A stretch of 64,000 nt of DNA. It comes from Bondarzewia mesenterica (lineage: Eukaryota > Basidiomycota > Agaricomycetes > Russulales > Bondarzewiaceae). Shown piece by piece: positions 11,261 through 25,479 of this stretch (positions are counted from its first letter, which is position 1; each line of letters opens with the position of its first letter). Where the stretch lies: NCBI GenBank assembly GCA_004802705.1, contig SGPL01000087.1, forward strand, positions 1 to 64,000, in the 5' to 3' direction. The translations under genes and the position numbers were made by a program. The notes below the pieces were generated by a model that made no database searches, had not been told where the DNA came from, and saw only the letters and a program-made list of their open reading frames with translations.

Positions 11261-14071
11261 TTAAACCCAGGCCTTTTCAGTGTAGCGCGAGCCAGGCCCA
11301 ACATCAGGGGACAACCAAGGGGTATTCATTCTCGCCTCGTTACCTGGGCTCGCCGACTGCGGTCCGTGGAAAGGAGACGGCGCAGTGAGATGTCCACTCC
11401 TGGAGAGAGATGCCCAATTGCCAACGCTGCCCGCCCGAGTGTGGCCACCGGGACGCGCAGTCGAAGCATCGGTTGCCGACAAACCGAAGGGCGAAGCGTG
11501 ACCTGATGCAGGTAGATTGTCAAAGTTGAGATTTATGTCAGAGCCATTGAAAGAATGACGGGCATTCGAGGAGCTCTTGCCGCTCAACCGAGACTAGAGA
11601 GCACAGCTTGTTGTGAGAACAGAAGATACTCATAAATCTGGACGAGACGCACCTGGCCGAAACTGATAAAGTCGGTCCTTTGTCTCCCAAGATCGGGGCC
11701 AGCGGTGACAGGTCCAGGCGACAAATTTCCCGAATTTTCGTTGTTCGAGAATAGCACTCCGTTAGCAGCAAAGGAAGGATACGCCGACTTGTTCTGCTTG
11801 ATGTTAGGCTGATCAAGGGATGAAGTATCGACTCTCAGAGCTCCTGTAGGCGGACGGGAATTTGTTGGGAAGCTCGCCGTCGAGGCCAACTCCGAGATGT
11901 GGGCGTTGTTGACGGCATCTTGGTTCCGCTTGGCGGAAATACGAGCCAGAAGAGAGACTGGAGGATCGCTTGCAGAATCGCTGTCAGACCGACTACGAGT
12001 CTCTGGGCTGACTTTAGGCGGGGGTGCGCCATCCGCGCCCGGCGGTGCCCCTGAGGCAGGAAGCTCAGTGTGTATAAAGCAGCAGCGCTTCCCGTACGGG
12101 CAGGAGCCAGAAACCCAGAATGTCTGCATTGCGGTAGATCAGTAAGACACACTGACGACAGTGAAGAATTTGCTCACCCTGCAAATCTCGGTTTTATACT
12201 GTGTCGAAGTGTGGATACGTCAACGAGATGAAGGCAGATGGAGAAAGCATGGCCTGCCTACCTTAGGGTGACGCGACACTTTGCGAATCTCCTCTTCGCC
12301 GTGCGCGAACTGGCACTTAGGACCGTAACGGCAAGTACCCTTCTCCTCCCAGCTCCGACAGAGCTCCGTCTTGTATAAGCCCAGCTTACGGTTGTTCGCG
12401 CTAGGTCCGTTGCCGCTAGGGTCGGCAGCGACGTTGTTGTTGGCACCCACACCACCAACAGCGCCTCCCATCCCTGGGTTGACATTTTGATTCGGAATAC
12501 TGACACCGTATGTGCTAGCGTATTGTGACTGAAGTCGAGCAGCAGCCATAACCTGCGCGGCAACACCGGCTGCAGAGTACTGATCTTGGGGTGGATAGAA
12601 CTGAGACGGATACATTCCCAAAGCGGGCTGAGGAGCCAGTGCGCCAGGATATATGCCAGGGGCAGCGAATGGCGGCAGACCACCGTTCAACAACGCAGCC
12701 GCCTCGCGCAGGTGAATGGGGTCCGATGAGGAGTGCTGATGGGTCGCACGGAATACGTTATGTTGCTGCTGAACACGGGCGACAGCTGGATTATCGTGTA
12801 ACGGTACCATCATGTCGTACAGCTGCTGAGCATTACCAAGCGACAGATGGGTCGTATGGGTGGGCGGAGCAGGGTATCCAACGTTCGCCGTACCAGGGAC
12901 CATGCCCTGCACCTGAGGATTGAAGGCGCGCGCTGGCTGAGGACGATATGCAGGAGCTACATTCGGACCGTTATTGGCACGAGGGGAGAAGTCTGAGGAG
13001 CCATTGCCTCCATGAACATTATCTGCAAGGGGCTGATACTGACGTTGGTGCGCCCCATAATCAACCTGAAGATCATCCGGAAGATGAGAGAAAGATGCGG
13101 GAGCATGAGAATGCCCTTGCTGACGAGGATAGCCGACCAAAGAAGGGTATGTTGTCTGCTCTGCCTGCACTGGCATGTCCGAGTTCGACATCAGACCGGA
13201 CCATTGCTGGTCCATCGAATCGTGGGAGTCGATTCCTGCGTTCTGCAAGCGTCGCAAATCGGCGCTGGACAAACCACCACTGAAAGAATGGGGTCTATCT
13301 CTGTGCTCGGTGCCAACATTCAGACCAAGCGCGGAAGTCTGCAGCGTGTTGCCAGAACCTGATACTTTGCTTGACGACGTTGTGTCGGTCGAAGAGCCGC
13401 GAGAATGCGAGGGAAGGACAAGGTTTTGATCGGAGGCATGAGGGGACGAACCAGAGTCCAGGCTCGCGTCGGACGATGTCTCCAGGGGGCTCGATTCTTG
13501 GAGCTGCACGACGCCCGTGGCAGCCATCTTGGATTTAGGTGGGGTGCGCATCTGGCCATGCAAGTCGTCCTCAGAGTTGATCCCGTTATTGATCTTCAGC
13601 CTAACAAGTTCATCGGCAAGGTCCCACGGTGTCTCCGACTCTGGATCGACGAGCTGTCCGTTGCTGTTGAAGCGCCATCTGCCGCCATTTTGGACAACAC
13701 TTTCAGAGGAATTGTGATCCAAAGGGGAATTGCGCGAAGGGAGGAAGACGGACGTCTGGAACTTTGGTTGCACAGGTTGATTGCTGTACACCACATTGAT
13801 TTGCTGTTGCCGGCGCTAACCAAGTGAACCAGATATCCAGTCAGATTGAAGAATATTACAAGGTCGCAACAGACCTCGGGCTTAAATAAGGCGAAAAAAA
13901 AGGATCAAAACTCACATCTGAACCCATATCCTCCATGCGAGTGGCGTCTCGAGTCCAGTCAACGGGAAGGGTGCTTTTTGTTGTTTTTGACAAGGAAGTG
14001 GCTTTGCGTGTGGTTTCAGGTGATTTGAAAAAGTCGTTGGTGGATGAAGAAGTCGTGACTACGTCGTGCAT
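11261..14071 (-). CDS. Tandem CCCH zinc-finger RNA-binding protein, tristetraprolin/TIS11-like
   Basis: Likely binds AU-rich elements in mRNA 3' UTRs and promotes decay, as tristetraprolin, yeast Cth1/Cth2 and fission yeast Zfs1 do. The two fingers are adjacent: [15 protein letters not shown] then YGPKCQFAH (C-x8-C-x5-C-x3-H), and [25 protein letters not shown]. Both have the family's (R/K)YKTE(L/I)C lead-in. Exons: 14071-13916, 13815-12262, 12198-12178, 12123-11653 and 11591-11261. The third is a 21-nt microexon encoding exactly YKTEICR. The protein is about 845 residues; the long Ser/Gln/Pro-rich flanks look disordered. The 5' UTR probably has its own intron (14127-14077, GTGAGT to TTCAG), ending just before the ATG. 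The stop follows [10 protein letters not shown]. Confidence 0.9.
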
Positions 14072-14127
14072 TTAAACTGAAGCGATCGTTGGTCATAGCA
14101 ACAACAGCAAGGAGACGATGAACTCAC

Positions 14128-17077
14128 CAGTTAACGATAAAATTGACGATGGCTCCAATGCTTGATAAAAAGGCGTTGAGGGTGTATAACAGAATAAGTG
14201 AGTTGCGGGGAGAAATGATGATATATGCTGGTGACGAAGAAATACGAGGTTGCTGGCAGCAGCAGCACTCAGTAGATAGCCCACGTCGATAAGTCTTTGG
14301 CCGCCGAGCAATGATAATGGACGTCAAGGAGCGGACAAAGGGTCTATGGGAGATGCGAGGCGGAAGTTATAAAAAAGAGGCCAACGCGCGCGGTGCAAGG
14401 TTGCAAGAAGACGCGTGTTTGAGATTGAAGCAAATATGTAATGGAAGACAGGTTAGGTGAAGAGCTGGATGGAACAAGGAAAGGTCGAGTGAGGTTGAGG
14501 GCTGCGCACTCGATAAACAAAGAGAGAGAGAGGGGTGAGGTGAGGCTTGCCTCACGTACGGAAGATGTCCAAGGTTTTGATCACAACGTGCCCTTCGCGC
14601 GGCGGCAATTGCCAATAAATACCGTGTTCTGTCGTGGTCCGGGCGTCACAGCCAGATTTGCTTGCAAGTTGGGTCAGACACGCCGGGGAGTCGTGTTGGA
14701 AGAGATTGAATCGATATATGATGATCCTGAACAAGACGGAGGAAGGACGGTTGTAGGCAACCAGCACCAACTTATGTAGCCCACAAAACAACTCTGTGAC
14801 GTAGTCCTATTTCACCCCGGTCACACTCCCGGAATTCCCACAACGTCAGCACTGCTCCATTGTCCTCAGGCCCTCTTTCTTATATCAACTGAGGTGGGGA
14901 CAGAAAACTTGATCAGCCCTCATCACGATCTTAGTTGTATCAGGTGTAGTACGCTCCCATCCTTTCGCTGGCGTTGACCACTTCTAACCGTTTACACGTA
15001 CAGGTGGCCATGATCGCTGACCTCTTCTGAGCGTCGGTCACAGACTTCTCAACAGCATTCGAGGCAGGCACGTGTATCTCGCCAATCTGAACGATGCACA
15101 TTTCCTCTGAAAGGTAATCATGCGGCCAATGTCCTGCTGATGCAAATCTTCACCTTTTCAACAGAGCTTCTTCTGTAATTTATAGTCATACCAGCGTCGA
15201 ATGAGCAGACAAATTCCGCGCTGGGACCCTCGACTTGTCTGAAGCTCCGACGCGCTGGGTTGACCACTGATGTCAGCCACTTTCCAATCACAGGCACATC
15301 TCCTACTACGCCCCTAACAATGCGACATATGAGATCAGCACAGCGACAGCTGTACGAACATCATCTCACCGTGCTCTAACTCAGCTGGGTCCGCAGTGAG
15401 CTGCATGTCGCGATCCCGGTAAACACTCAGTATTTATTACGATTTGTCTCGTGAGCCCCTTGCTACTCTTTCCATGCCGTCTGCACGCAGCAAACTGGCC
15501 TCTTTGATCCCGCATCAGAATGCTCCACCAGAAAACACTGGAGATGACTGCTCTCTTCGGAAACTTATCGCTCCGCGGGCCGTACGAGACCCCTGTCCGT
15601 CTATCTTCACCTCATCCTGTCACACATCACTGCACGGTTGCCTCGTGTTGTATGACTCAGCGAAAAGTAGGGGAGAGCTTGAGCGCCTCGACGTACGCAG
15701 GCCGTTAGGTTAATCTTCGAAGTTGGCTTAGCGTGACGGCCCCCGATGCGGGCAGATAAATGTGTTGGAGTTGCACCTTGGTGGGTCTTCCTACATATAC
15801 ATAAGTGCTAAAGGTGTATTTACTGTATGACAGGCTCAGCCATGTTGTCATCATCTTGATTTATCGGGTCCTTTTTGTTTTCTACCTAGCGGATGCATAC
15901 TTTTCGGTGCCATTATCATCGGGCGGAAATGAATGCGATGCTTTGACCAACGCCCATAATGTCCCTCACGACAGATATTATATCTACACGTTGGTTTTAT
16001 GGATTATCTGTCATGACCCGCTGACCCTTCCTGACGGTCTCTTGAGCGCGGGCGAAGCCCGATCCAGCTGTGCTGCTCCTGTCTACGGCTCATCCTGATT
16101 TGACCAAATTTCCCGCCAGCTGCAGTAGTTTCAAAATTTCAAGCTGTGCGCGCGGCCCCTTCCATTTGGATGTCAGTCACGGACAAATACTTTGCTCTTT
16201 TTTCGATTACATCCGATGAATACCGTGACCACCACACATGATTTCAAGCTCCGCGGCTGCATCTAGGTTCGTCGATCTGAGAAATACGATCTTCGCCCCG
16301 CATTAATTGAAAATGCGGCCGAAAAAACATTTCCAAAACATTTCCGTAACCAGAGTCACTTGAGCTGGCTTTTTGTCTCACTCAATTAATTGCTATCGAG
16401 AGATGTTAGACATGGTTTTTCTTCTCTGACATCGAATAACGAGTACGACATCATGTGTCACAGAGCTCAAGTGCTCAAGGATGAGGCTCAGATACTGATC
16501 GATTTTCGCACCACGGGAAGCCTCCAGGGGTTTGAACCGAAATGATCGAAATCTCGAAGGTTGTGTTCGATGTATTATCGGTGATGCACCTCTACGTTCA
16601 ACGTCTAGTGTTCGTATGGCAACGCAGCCAACATAGTAGGACGCGACTGAACAGGCCCTGCTACGTACATCACACACTGAAGCTCAATTGTAAGTACCAT
16701 GAAACCATAGCAATGTATCGGCAGTCAATAAGGTCACAATTCGTTCCAAATTTACTCACACGTTGCAGCAACACGTTTTAAGCGCGTTCTTCTATCGATA
16801 GAATTACAAAGGACATGAAGTCGGCACCGTGATCGAGAAGCCGTACTTATCATACCTTCACACAATTACAGCCCTAAGGGACATAGAACATATACTCCTT
16901 TTCGAAAATCTCAGAGCTCTATAATTTAGTGGTACATACAGTCATTTCTGAGATAATCCCTACGAAGTACACACTCTTTGATCAAGCACTTGCTCTTCAG
17001 TTTAGATATGCCGCAAAGAATAAACAGGTACAGCTACAATTGGGCAGGAAAATTTGTTCTTGTAATGCTCATAAAGA
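14128..17077. other. Gene-poor intergenic stretch
   Basis: About 3 kb between the CCCH gene start and the BLM10 stop. The right-of-gene side holds that gene's 5' UTR and promoter; a TATAA-like element on the minus strand lies near 14368. Open frames at 14441-14779, 15444-15713 and 15805-16098 have no recognisable content. A tandem ACATTTCC/AAAACATTTCC pair lies near 16328-16346. I see no transposon ends or RNA gene. Confidence 0.4.
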
Positions 17078-20000
17078 TTACGCGTCTGCATGTATGAAGT
17101 GTGAGCGCCAGCTACGTGAAGAAGTCGGTTGCCTAAACTCACAGTAGGACGTGCCGACAAGCATCGTCGAGAGGTTCTGCAATTGGTCCTCGTCGAAGGC
17201 CAGTTGATCTTTGTGCCAAGTATCCTGGTGGCGAAATTGGTTAGGGAGTTCATTTGATTACAGATAGATAAATGTTACCTGGTGGGTCTAGCGATACAAG
17301 CGAGTCAATGGATATATTCACATCAGGTCAAGAGCGTGCATACCTTCTTGAACTCAGAGGCACTCTTCCTGATAGTTGTCGATATGGGTGGAGGGTCAGT
17401 CGCATGCAGCGCCAACACTACTCGGTCGGAAGGGCATTCAGCGTGACGTTACGTTCTCGCAATTGGTCTAGCGCATGGGACATCGAACGTACCATCTGTG
17501 AGAGAAGGCATCCACGTTTCGACCGAATAGGGGAAGCTCTCAATGAGGGCGCAAAGACCCAGGATTGCGGAATGCAGGGTGCGTAGAGATTCGGCGTATT
17601 TCGGATCCTGGCGAGGGGGCAACTTGACCTTTCGCGCGAGGGACACGAAGTGGTTCTACAGGGTGAAAGATAAGGCTCGAAAATGGAAATGAGGGTCCCA
17701 ATAAGCATTCACGCTGTACCTTCAAGTGAACAATGCTTCGCCGTTGAGAGACGCGAACGATACCGGAAAGTGCCTTTGAAGCCATCTCCCTCACTTCGAC
17801 GTTTTCATCCGAAAGGCAGTTAATCACGACGTCCATGATCACACTGGCGTCCGAGATACTTAATAGATTGCGATAGAAGAATACGACCAATGCTGGCAAG
17901 GCGTTAAGTCGGATACGCCAGGACTGTTGGCGAGCCCATGAGAAAGGTTACATCCAAGAGTAGGAGAGAAACATCATTACGGTTGAGGACTTAATAGCTT
18001 CCACGAAGTTTGCGATGATTGCATCTACCGAGCCGGAAGGAGGGACAACAGCCGAGATAATGTACAGGACAGCTTGGCTGTGAACCTGCAGATCTGAATC
18101 ATCACTGAGCTCGGTCATGCGAATGATCTCTGGCCTAAGTAGAAAATCAGATCGGGGTGTAAGCACAGCAACAATTTGAGAGCGTACATCATAGGTGATA
18201 TGTAAGTGAACATTAAAGGCGCTTGAGGGCCATAGAAAGAAGCCCATATCCATCGAAGCACTAGATTGAGATATGTGAACAAGTCCAAGCGGCCACATGG
18301 GATGGGAACGTACATGTCAGTCCCACCTTATCATACTGGGACTGTGCCACTCTTGGAGGCGGGAAGCGTTCTTGCTTCCACTTAGGCATCTGCTGAATGA
18401 TGCTCAAAAAGCGAGGCATGTACAAAGCTTCCCTGAGGTTAGTTCGTCAGATAAATCACTGTACGTTAAGTAGGCAGGACAAACCGGATGCGTAACGGAT
18501 CTTCTGTCGTTTGGCATGCATGCAGAAAGGTCTCAACAGAAGGGTAAGAAGGTCGCCAGCGACTTGCGATTATGACAAACAGGTTTTGGGCAATTGTGAT
18601 CCTCATCTGGATGAAGCCATAAGTGACCGCATGAGACAGAGGTTGAAGATTTCCACCTCCGCATAGCCGACATTGCAGTTATCAAGGAACATGTTGAAGT
18701 AATTGTCTGCCAGTTGTGGATCTCGAAACCCCACGGTATCCATGTAACATCCAAGAATCGAGAAAGACTTGGTCACTGTTCGGAGATAATTGATATCTCA
18801 ATGCAGCTAATTAGTAAATAGTACTCACTAGCGAAAGCAGAGTCGCTCTGCAATGCTGACTCAAGAGGAAGAGAGTGAATCCAGGACATGAGTGGAGCAC
18901 TCCGACGGAGGTCTCGAGTTTCTAAATGCGTCTACAATGGATCATTGTAAGTTCTGCAGCAAGATGCTCATGGAATAGCTCACATTGACGAAGGCTTCCC
19001 AGAAACTGATCGTGTCCGGTTTAATCTGAGCAAATATACGATCGAAACGTGACATTATCCAACGCCACAATTGATCAGATAGCTGCTTTGGCCAGTGCTT
19101 AGATCCTGTGTAATATTTTAAAAAAGGCGGTCAACTCAGATACTTATAAGTGCTTTGGTGCTTCAAATGCGAGATTACCTCGTGACAGTCCCATCAGTAC
19201 CTCCACACCCGCACGTTGTTTGAATCGATCGACTTCCCATAGAAGAGGCTCTATCACACTTAAAATCTTGTCGAACTCAGCACCCTGAAACATCTTAGCT
19301 GAGAAGGAGAAATCATGAGCCTTCTTGCGCTAGCGCAGTGGGAGACTGAATCTAACCAATCATCTTGACAAAAACTATGTTGTTCAACCGCACTTCGGGG
19401 TTCGAAGCGTTCCTGCTGGACTCTTGACCCCACAGCATCGTCAGATCTGTGAAGTAATTGTCTTGACGCATGACTGCGCCGATAGCTTGAAGAGCAGGCT
19501 GGCATGCAGGATCCCACGAAAAGGGAGCTGCTCCCGGAGGCACGGCTGCATACGCCATCGTATACGGCAACCATGTGAGGAATCCAGACCTAAGCTTGTC
19601 GATATACAGAGACCTTGCGAAGACGTCAGCGCCGCGCCATAGGAACAAGCATCTGGACCCTACTGGACTTCGCTGTCGAAGCGAATAGGTTGTTGTATGA
19701 GCTCACGGAACTCGGCATCACTCTTGATTTGGATCTTTCGTTGCAGCGGATTTGTATATTCGTCTAACCAGAGCTCGTCGTTCGACTTTGAGTAAGTCCG
19801 GATCTTCACGAATGCGGACATCTTCGTTATCCCTCTGAAGGAGGTAGTGTTCATCAGGTTAGTAGGAGCCACGGTAAAAGTAGAGCATACTTCTGAGCGA
19901 TCGCTCGTAGCGGCGGGTGTGGACTTGTCGTATGTTCCATGAAAAGCCTCGCCAATGCTTCAAAAGGAGCTGCATCTCGACGTAACAGACCAAAGAGGAA

Positions 20001-23000
20001 GTTTAACGCAAATTTGGGCATATCTCCACTGAGGAAGAGGAATAAGCAACGTGAGGAGGTTGAAGGAAAAAGGCGTACGTGAGTGGTCGGCTTCGATGCA
20101 GTTTCAACGATTGACGAAACCTGCAGACGAAAAAAATAAGAACTTGCTTGATGTCAAGGCAAAGGCGATCATGTACAGTCTCTTCATACTTGTGCTCTCT
20201 CGCCGCTGCTCTTGCGGGCATCTTGAGAAGCGATTCCTCAAGGACTTTTTTTGTCAATGAGAGCAGGAGAAAATTCAGAACTGAGGTCATCCAAAGCCTT
20301 CTTCACACCAGGAATATCATCGATATAGGCATTGGTCCGAATCGCTTCTTCTGCTAGATGGGCAACGCAGTCATTCGCGATTGAACTGACCAGTTTCTGA
20401 ATGGACGGCTGATCGGGAATTGTCATAGTGAGCGGGCAGCTACTTTTCAGGTATTGGGCAGAGACATGCCTTCTCCTGATGCTGGCAGTCCAACAAAGAG
20501 GTGAGGTAGCGTCCGTACAGACCAGGATCTTTACAGTCTGCCAATGATGTCATGTTAGAGGATGTTATCCGACGAGCTAGGTTCATAGATGTACAGCGTA
20601 CCCGCAATGGCATAGGTTGCTGCAAAGACAATTAGTACATGAAGACAAGCGATAGGCAAAAAATATTCTCACCAATTCCTTTATCCCATAAGACGTACAG
20701 AGCACCCTTCATGCGGTCGGGATCCGTCCCCTTCACGAGGGCTCCAAAAAGGGTCCGCAACATAATCCCAGTGGATCGCACGTAATACTGCAAAATATCA
20801 GCTTATTATTGAACGAAGATCAATCGCTACAGAAATCATACTCCGCAAACATTTCGAAGAACGGATTGCGCATATCTGTAATCCCGTCAGTGTCGCTCCG
20901 TAAGATATGAGATTGGGCGACATACCTCCTCACTCTGGTGTACGACGAAAGGGACAGTTCTACCAGATCGCTCAGCAAGAGATCATCAAGGGCAGATCGA
21001 CGTCGATAAAGAGAGTGCATATAGACACGACCACTGTGATGGACCTGGGCGCGCTTCATGAGAACAAGACGAGAATTATGCTTCTGCCTGGGCCAAACGC
21101 GGTTCAAACTAGGGTACGTGTCAATCAGGGCTTGTGAACGGGATGAGATTGGCACCCACTCTCTGGCTTGTGTATAGTTCTTATGCAGGGTATCAAAGTC
21201 TGCCCTACTCATAGCATAGTCTAAAAGGTAACCATCAATCGCTTTAGTCAAAGACAAAACTGCGTCAATGTGATCTTCGCCCTCATGTCCTTGTCCCAAA
21301 GCCATCGCCGCACGGTGAATGACGTGCCCCACACGTTCACGATGTGCCATTGCTTTCTGATGGCGAGGATCTACAGGATCAGTCAAAACGAAGCCAGCTT
21401 GGACGTCAAGCGGCGAAACGACGAGAGCCTCGACCTCGGTTCTCTCGTCCAAACCCGAGCGCACCACTTCCTTTGGACCTTCCTGCCAGAAGGTAGTCAA
21501 GCCATTCCAAGCACACCTAACGACATGAAGATAGCTATCACAACGGCCGGCAATAAGCATAAAAAGGATAGCAACAACGAAAAAAAGAACTTGCCGACAA
21601 AAATCATTGCGATCTGCATTGTCCCATGCCCCAGGTCCCTCGAGTAGGACCTCTACTTTGTCCAACGCAGGAGCGACGATGGAATCCAGGATTTCGAGCA
21701 CGAATGCTATTTCATCCGAAGACGGAACTACCCGGACGTCAATGGTTACTGGTGGAAGTTCTGCGACGCGACATACCATGCCATTCAACCTTGACGTCTT
21801 CGGCTTTGTACATCTTACCCCAGTGGATATTGTGATCTTTGTTGAACTCTGGATGCACATGGTCCAGCCGCACACCCACAGTTGAGGAGCGTAGCACGTA
21901 CCTGGATCATACCATTCATCATCATTGACAAACCTGCTATTGAGAGGATATGTCCCCGAGAGGGTAGCCATGATTCTAGCGAGGAGACGTCCAGTCCCAC
22001 CCCATCCTCTCTCGCTGAAGGTCTTGTCAACCAATAACGATAGAAGATCTAAAATTTGAGCTTTGTGTTTCAGAAGCTGTACACATGAAAGCGTTATTAT
22101 TGCATGAGACATTTAGTCACGTCACTTACAGATACTCCATCATAGCCAAAGCACCCGCGGAGGATTGACATGTCTGGCATATGGAAGTAATCCTTGAGAA
22201 CACTTCAAAAGAAAGTGGCATAGACACTCACTCCAGTGAAGGGTAGTATCGGATGGAACAGGTACATTGCTTGACGTAGTACGAACGCTCGAAGCACCAT
22301 GCTTGAGCTCCTCCCTAATCTGCATTGAACAGAAAGGCAGGAACTTGTCGATAGTCTGGGCGGGCTTTGCCCTAGCGAGACTGGATATCAATTGACCGAA
22401 TGCTCTGACAGCATTAGATTTTGCATTTGTAGTGGCATAGTCGTACACGAGCTTAAGGACGAGGTCGAAGAGTGAGTCGGAAAGATGTAAGCAGATTACA
22501 TCCAGAGTACTCTTCAGCGACTTTAAGACGTTTTCCTCCTGCTTGCCGCCGGTCATATTCTTTTTGCCGCCTTCCTCGGGTAGGTTTTCGTACAAAGCAA
22601 AGACGCGTCGGAAAAAAGAAGTGACCCAATCTTTTATAACGTGGCACAGATGAGTTACTGATACTTAGAACCACAGAAGCCGTCATACGCACCGGCGAAG
22701 GAGGCAGTATTCTCTCTGACAAGAATCCGTTCCTCTTCCTTGCTCAAGACGGAAATTACTTCATTGTCAGTGCCATCGGGTAAATGGACATCTTGACCAA
22801 CGTCCATCCTGTCCTCCGATGGTGCATCGCTTGATAAAGACAAGCCTGATTGGGTCATTGACAGATCCCCAATCTTGATGTGTTGCACAACTGAGACGAT
22901 GAACATGGTCGTGCAAACCGTCTTGATAGGATCGTTCTATAAAAGGGTGTAATTGAAAGAATCGGCTGAAAATGTTGAATGCGACTCACAAGATCGATAC

Positions 23001-25127
23001 CAGGGATGCACAGTTCCAGAAGAGGTACGATATGCTTCTGACCACCGACCCAGACCTTTTCTGAGACAAGAGGCAGAGCTATGCCAGAGAGCATGCTCAA
23101 GACAGCGGTCGTCCTATGCGTCTCATTCACTATCTCTAAGCCACCATAAGCGCGCTCCAACAGCTCGGGCATCACGAGTCCAGGCTCAAGCATGGCTAAG
23201 AAGCGTAAGGAGCTCTGAGCATGACTCATGGACAGTGGGTCCTTGGAGAACATAGCTAGCAAGGCAGGGCTGCGAAGTGTCATTACGAAAGCACGACGAA
23301 TAGCCGGGGAGAGTCGATGGGTCTGTGGAAAGCACGACGATCTAAGCAAGAAAGAAGTTGTTGATTGCTCGCTGCACGTACCACTGGTGTCTTACAAGCT
23401 GGTTGCTCTTCTTCTGCCCAACGTTTCGAGAATTCGTATGTTAGGCGCGAAAGAAAACTGGTAAGCTGTAAAGCAGTATGGTCAAAGATGTGGGCAGACG
23501 AGATAGCACAGTCGTAACATATAATTGCGTACACTCATCGTCCACAGGCCCGAATTGGATGGATGGAAGAATGACTCTGTGCTAATGATCAGCTTATCCA
23601 ACGAGTCCAACGCTTTGGAACCTGCAAGATAACCTGGATGTTGTGTTGAGGAATTGCCCGCAGATCTTGGACATGTAGCATCTCGCACGGGTCCATCAAC
23701 TGCCATGGAATAGACTAACATCTTTGCCAGATAACCTGAATTATTGAGAAAATCTGTTACCTTCTATCATCAGTACTTTCACAAACAAAGCTTACCAAAC
23801 CGGTTCGTCGATTTCTTGACTCTCACCACGACGGCCTCGCTTGCGCTATCGGCATACGCCCCTGTCGTACTGGCTCCCTATAACTGAGTTTAGCAAATTG
23901 AAGCAATAACGACAAGTTTGTCGCTATAACTTACTCCACTGCCGCCAACGGGAACATCTAATAACATGATGATCAACAAAAGATGGTACATAAAAACGGA
24001 AACATACTCATGGATCCTAAAGCTTTTCCAACAAGTGCAGTCCACTCTTTGCTGGTCCAGATGCCCACGTCCTTCCACTTTGCACCGCCATCTGGTCCGG
24101 CGTCACCAGCTGTGCCAGCAACATGCTCTTCTGACAGTTCTCCCACTAGTTCGATCAATCTATCATCGATGATACTTGAGTTGAAAGCCTCCCATAACTT
24201 GAAAAGGGTAGGCAGATAGAGGTGGGTGTGCGTGGGAGGTACGAATGACACAACAACTGGTATGATAGCCAAGTAGGTCTAAAGTGATATTAGTTGAAGT
24301 GTAGAATCGCTGCTTCAGGGGAGAAAGACATACATCCTGTGTTATGAGAGGAATGAGGGTCGAGAGCATCTCAGGTATGTCTTCAGCTGAGAAGTATCGG
24401 TTGCTCTTTGAAGCCAGAAACAGTAGAACATTTACGATGTTACGCCTGTCCAATGTCAGTTGAGTCAAATGGCTATGGCTCGTTGCGGTGAAAATGCCCT
24501 ACGAAGAGTTGTACAATTTCGCGTCTGTCCAGAGCTCCTTCTGAAGCACTCGCCACAACGGCTTCCAAGGAAGTTGGAGATCTGTGGCTTCAAGCTTACG
24601 CCTGGCATCTGGTCTGTCGACAAGGAGCCTGGTAAACATATCGACCCAATTATGGAGGACACGCGGTTCAATGCCAGGTAGAAGGCAAAGCTCATAGCAC
24701 AGTCTGACTAGTTTGGCACGAATGGGTTTGGAGATAGGATAACGCATGAGCAGCCAGCTAATAAGGAGACGGTAGGTTTTCAGCTAGGACGGTGCAGGAA
24801 ATACTCAGCGCACCATTGCAATGCTCCGTTATAAGTAGCGAGGACAAGCCAGTTTTTTGACTCAATACACACGGCAAGCTTGCCTACAATGAATTCAAGC
24901 TTCTCCTGCATTTCCTCGGGGGTCTCGCATTGGTAGGGCACGGAAGACAGGTAGGTCAGTAAGGATGCGCGCTGCCTTTCCATGGCCACTTCATTAGGTG
25001 ACATGAAGCCCGCCTCAACAGGAGTGTCCGGGGTGGACAGTGTATCGTCGTCCATAATAGCGTCCACGCTGAACCCGGAAGACTGAAGTCCGAGGAGAGA
25101 TTGTACGTCGAGCAGTAATGCTTCCAT
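17078..25127 (-). CDS. BLM10: Proteasome activator BLM10/PA200
   Basis: A giant HEAT-repeat protein that caps the 20S proteasome and opens its gate. About 8 kb with many short introns. The N-terminus starts MEALLLDVQSLLGLQ at 25127. Family blocks include WLLMRYPISKPIRAKLVRL, LPTLFKLWEAFNSSIIDDRL, and LERAYGGLEIVNETHRTTAV with PLLELCIPGIDL. The C-terminus reads SEFKK, THQ, DTWHKDQLAFDEDQLQNLS, then TMLVGTSYYA: the penultimate-tyrosine YYA tail that docks between 20S alpha subunits. The last exons are tiny: 17279-17287 (9 nt, THQ), 17224-17143, and 17085-17078 (8 nt, finishing the second Tyr, then Ala and TAA). An open frame continues upstream to 25151, but it starts from TTG and an acceptor-like TTTTTAACAG lies just before 25127, suggesting a 5' UTR intron. 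Confidence 0.93.
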
Positions 25128-25479
25128 GAGTGGAGTGGCTGTTAAAAACAAGTGCTATGATGAACAGGAAAAAGGGGCGGACCACGAAGCACCAAGCTAA
25201 TTATACGCTCAAATGCGATGACGTGAGTCCTTTGGTGACGCGTCCCTATTTGAAGTTGTCTTCACGCAGGAGACGCTCGAGTGAAAGATGGGAATCCCAG
25301 AGACGCGTAACTCATGCATCAGCCGCGTCGTGCCGCCACACGTGGCCTGGCGCGTGAGATGCGTGTCTCTGGCAGTCGCCGTGCCCAGCCGCCGCGCCTC
25401 GATTCCCGACGGCGACAACGGTTTGTACCAAGTAACGCGTTGGTAACGCGTTTACCGTGCTAGTACTCTGACGGACAGC

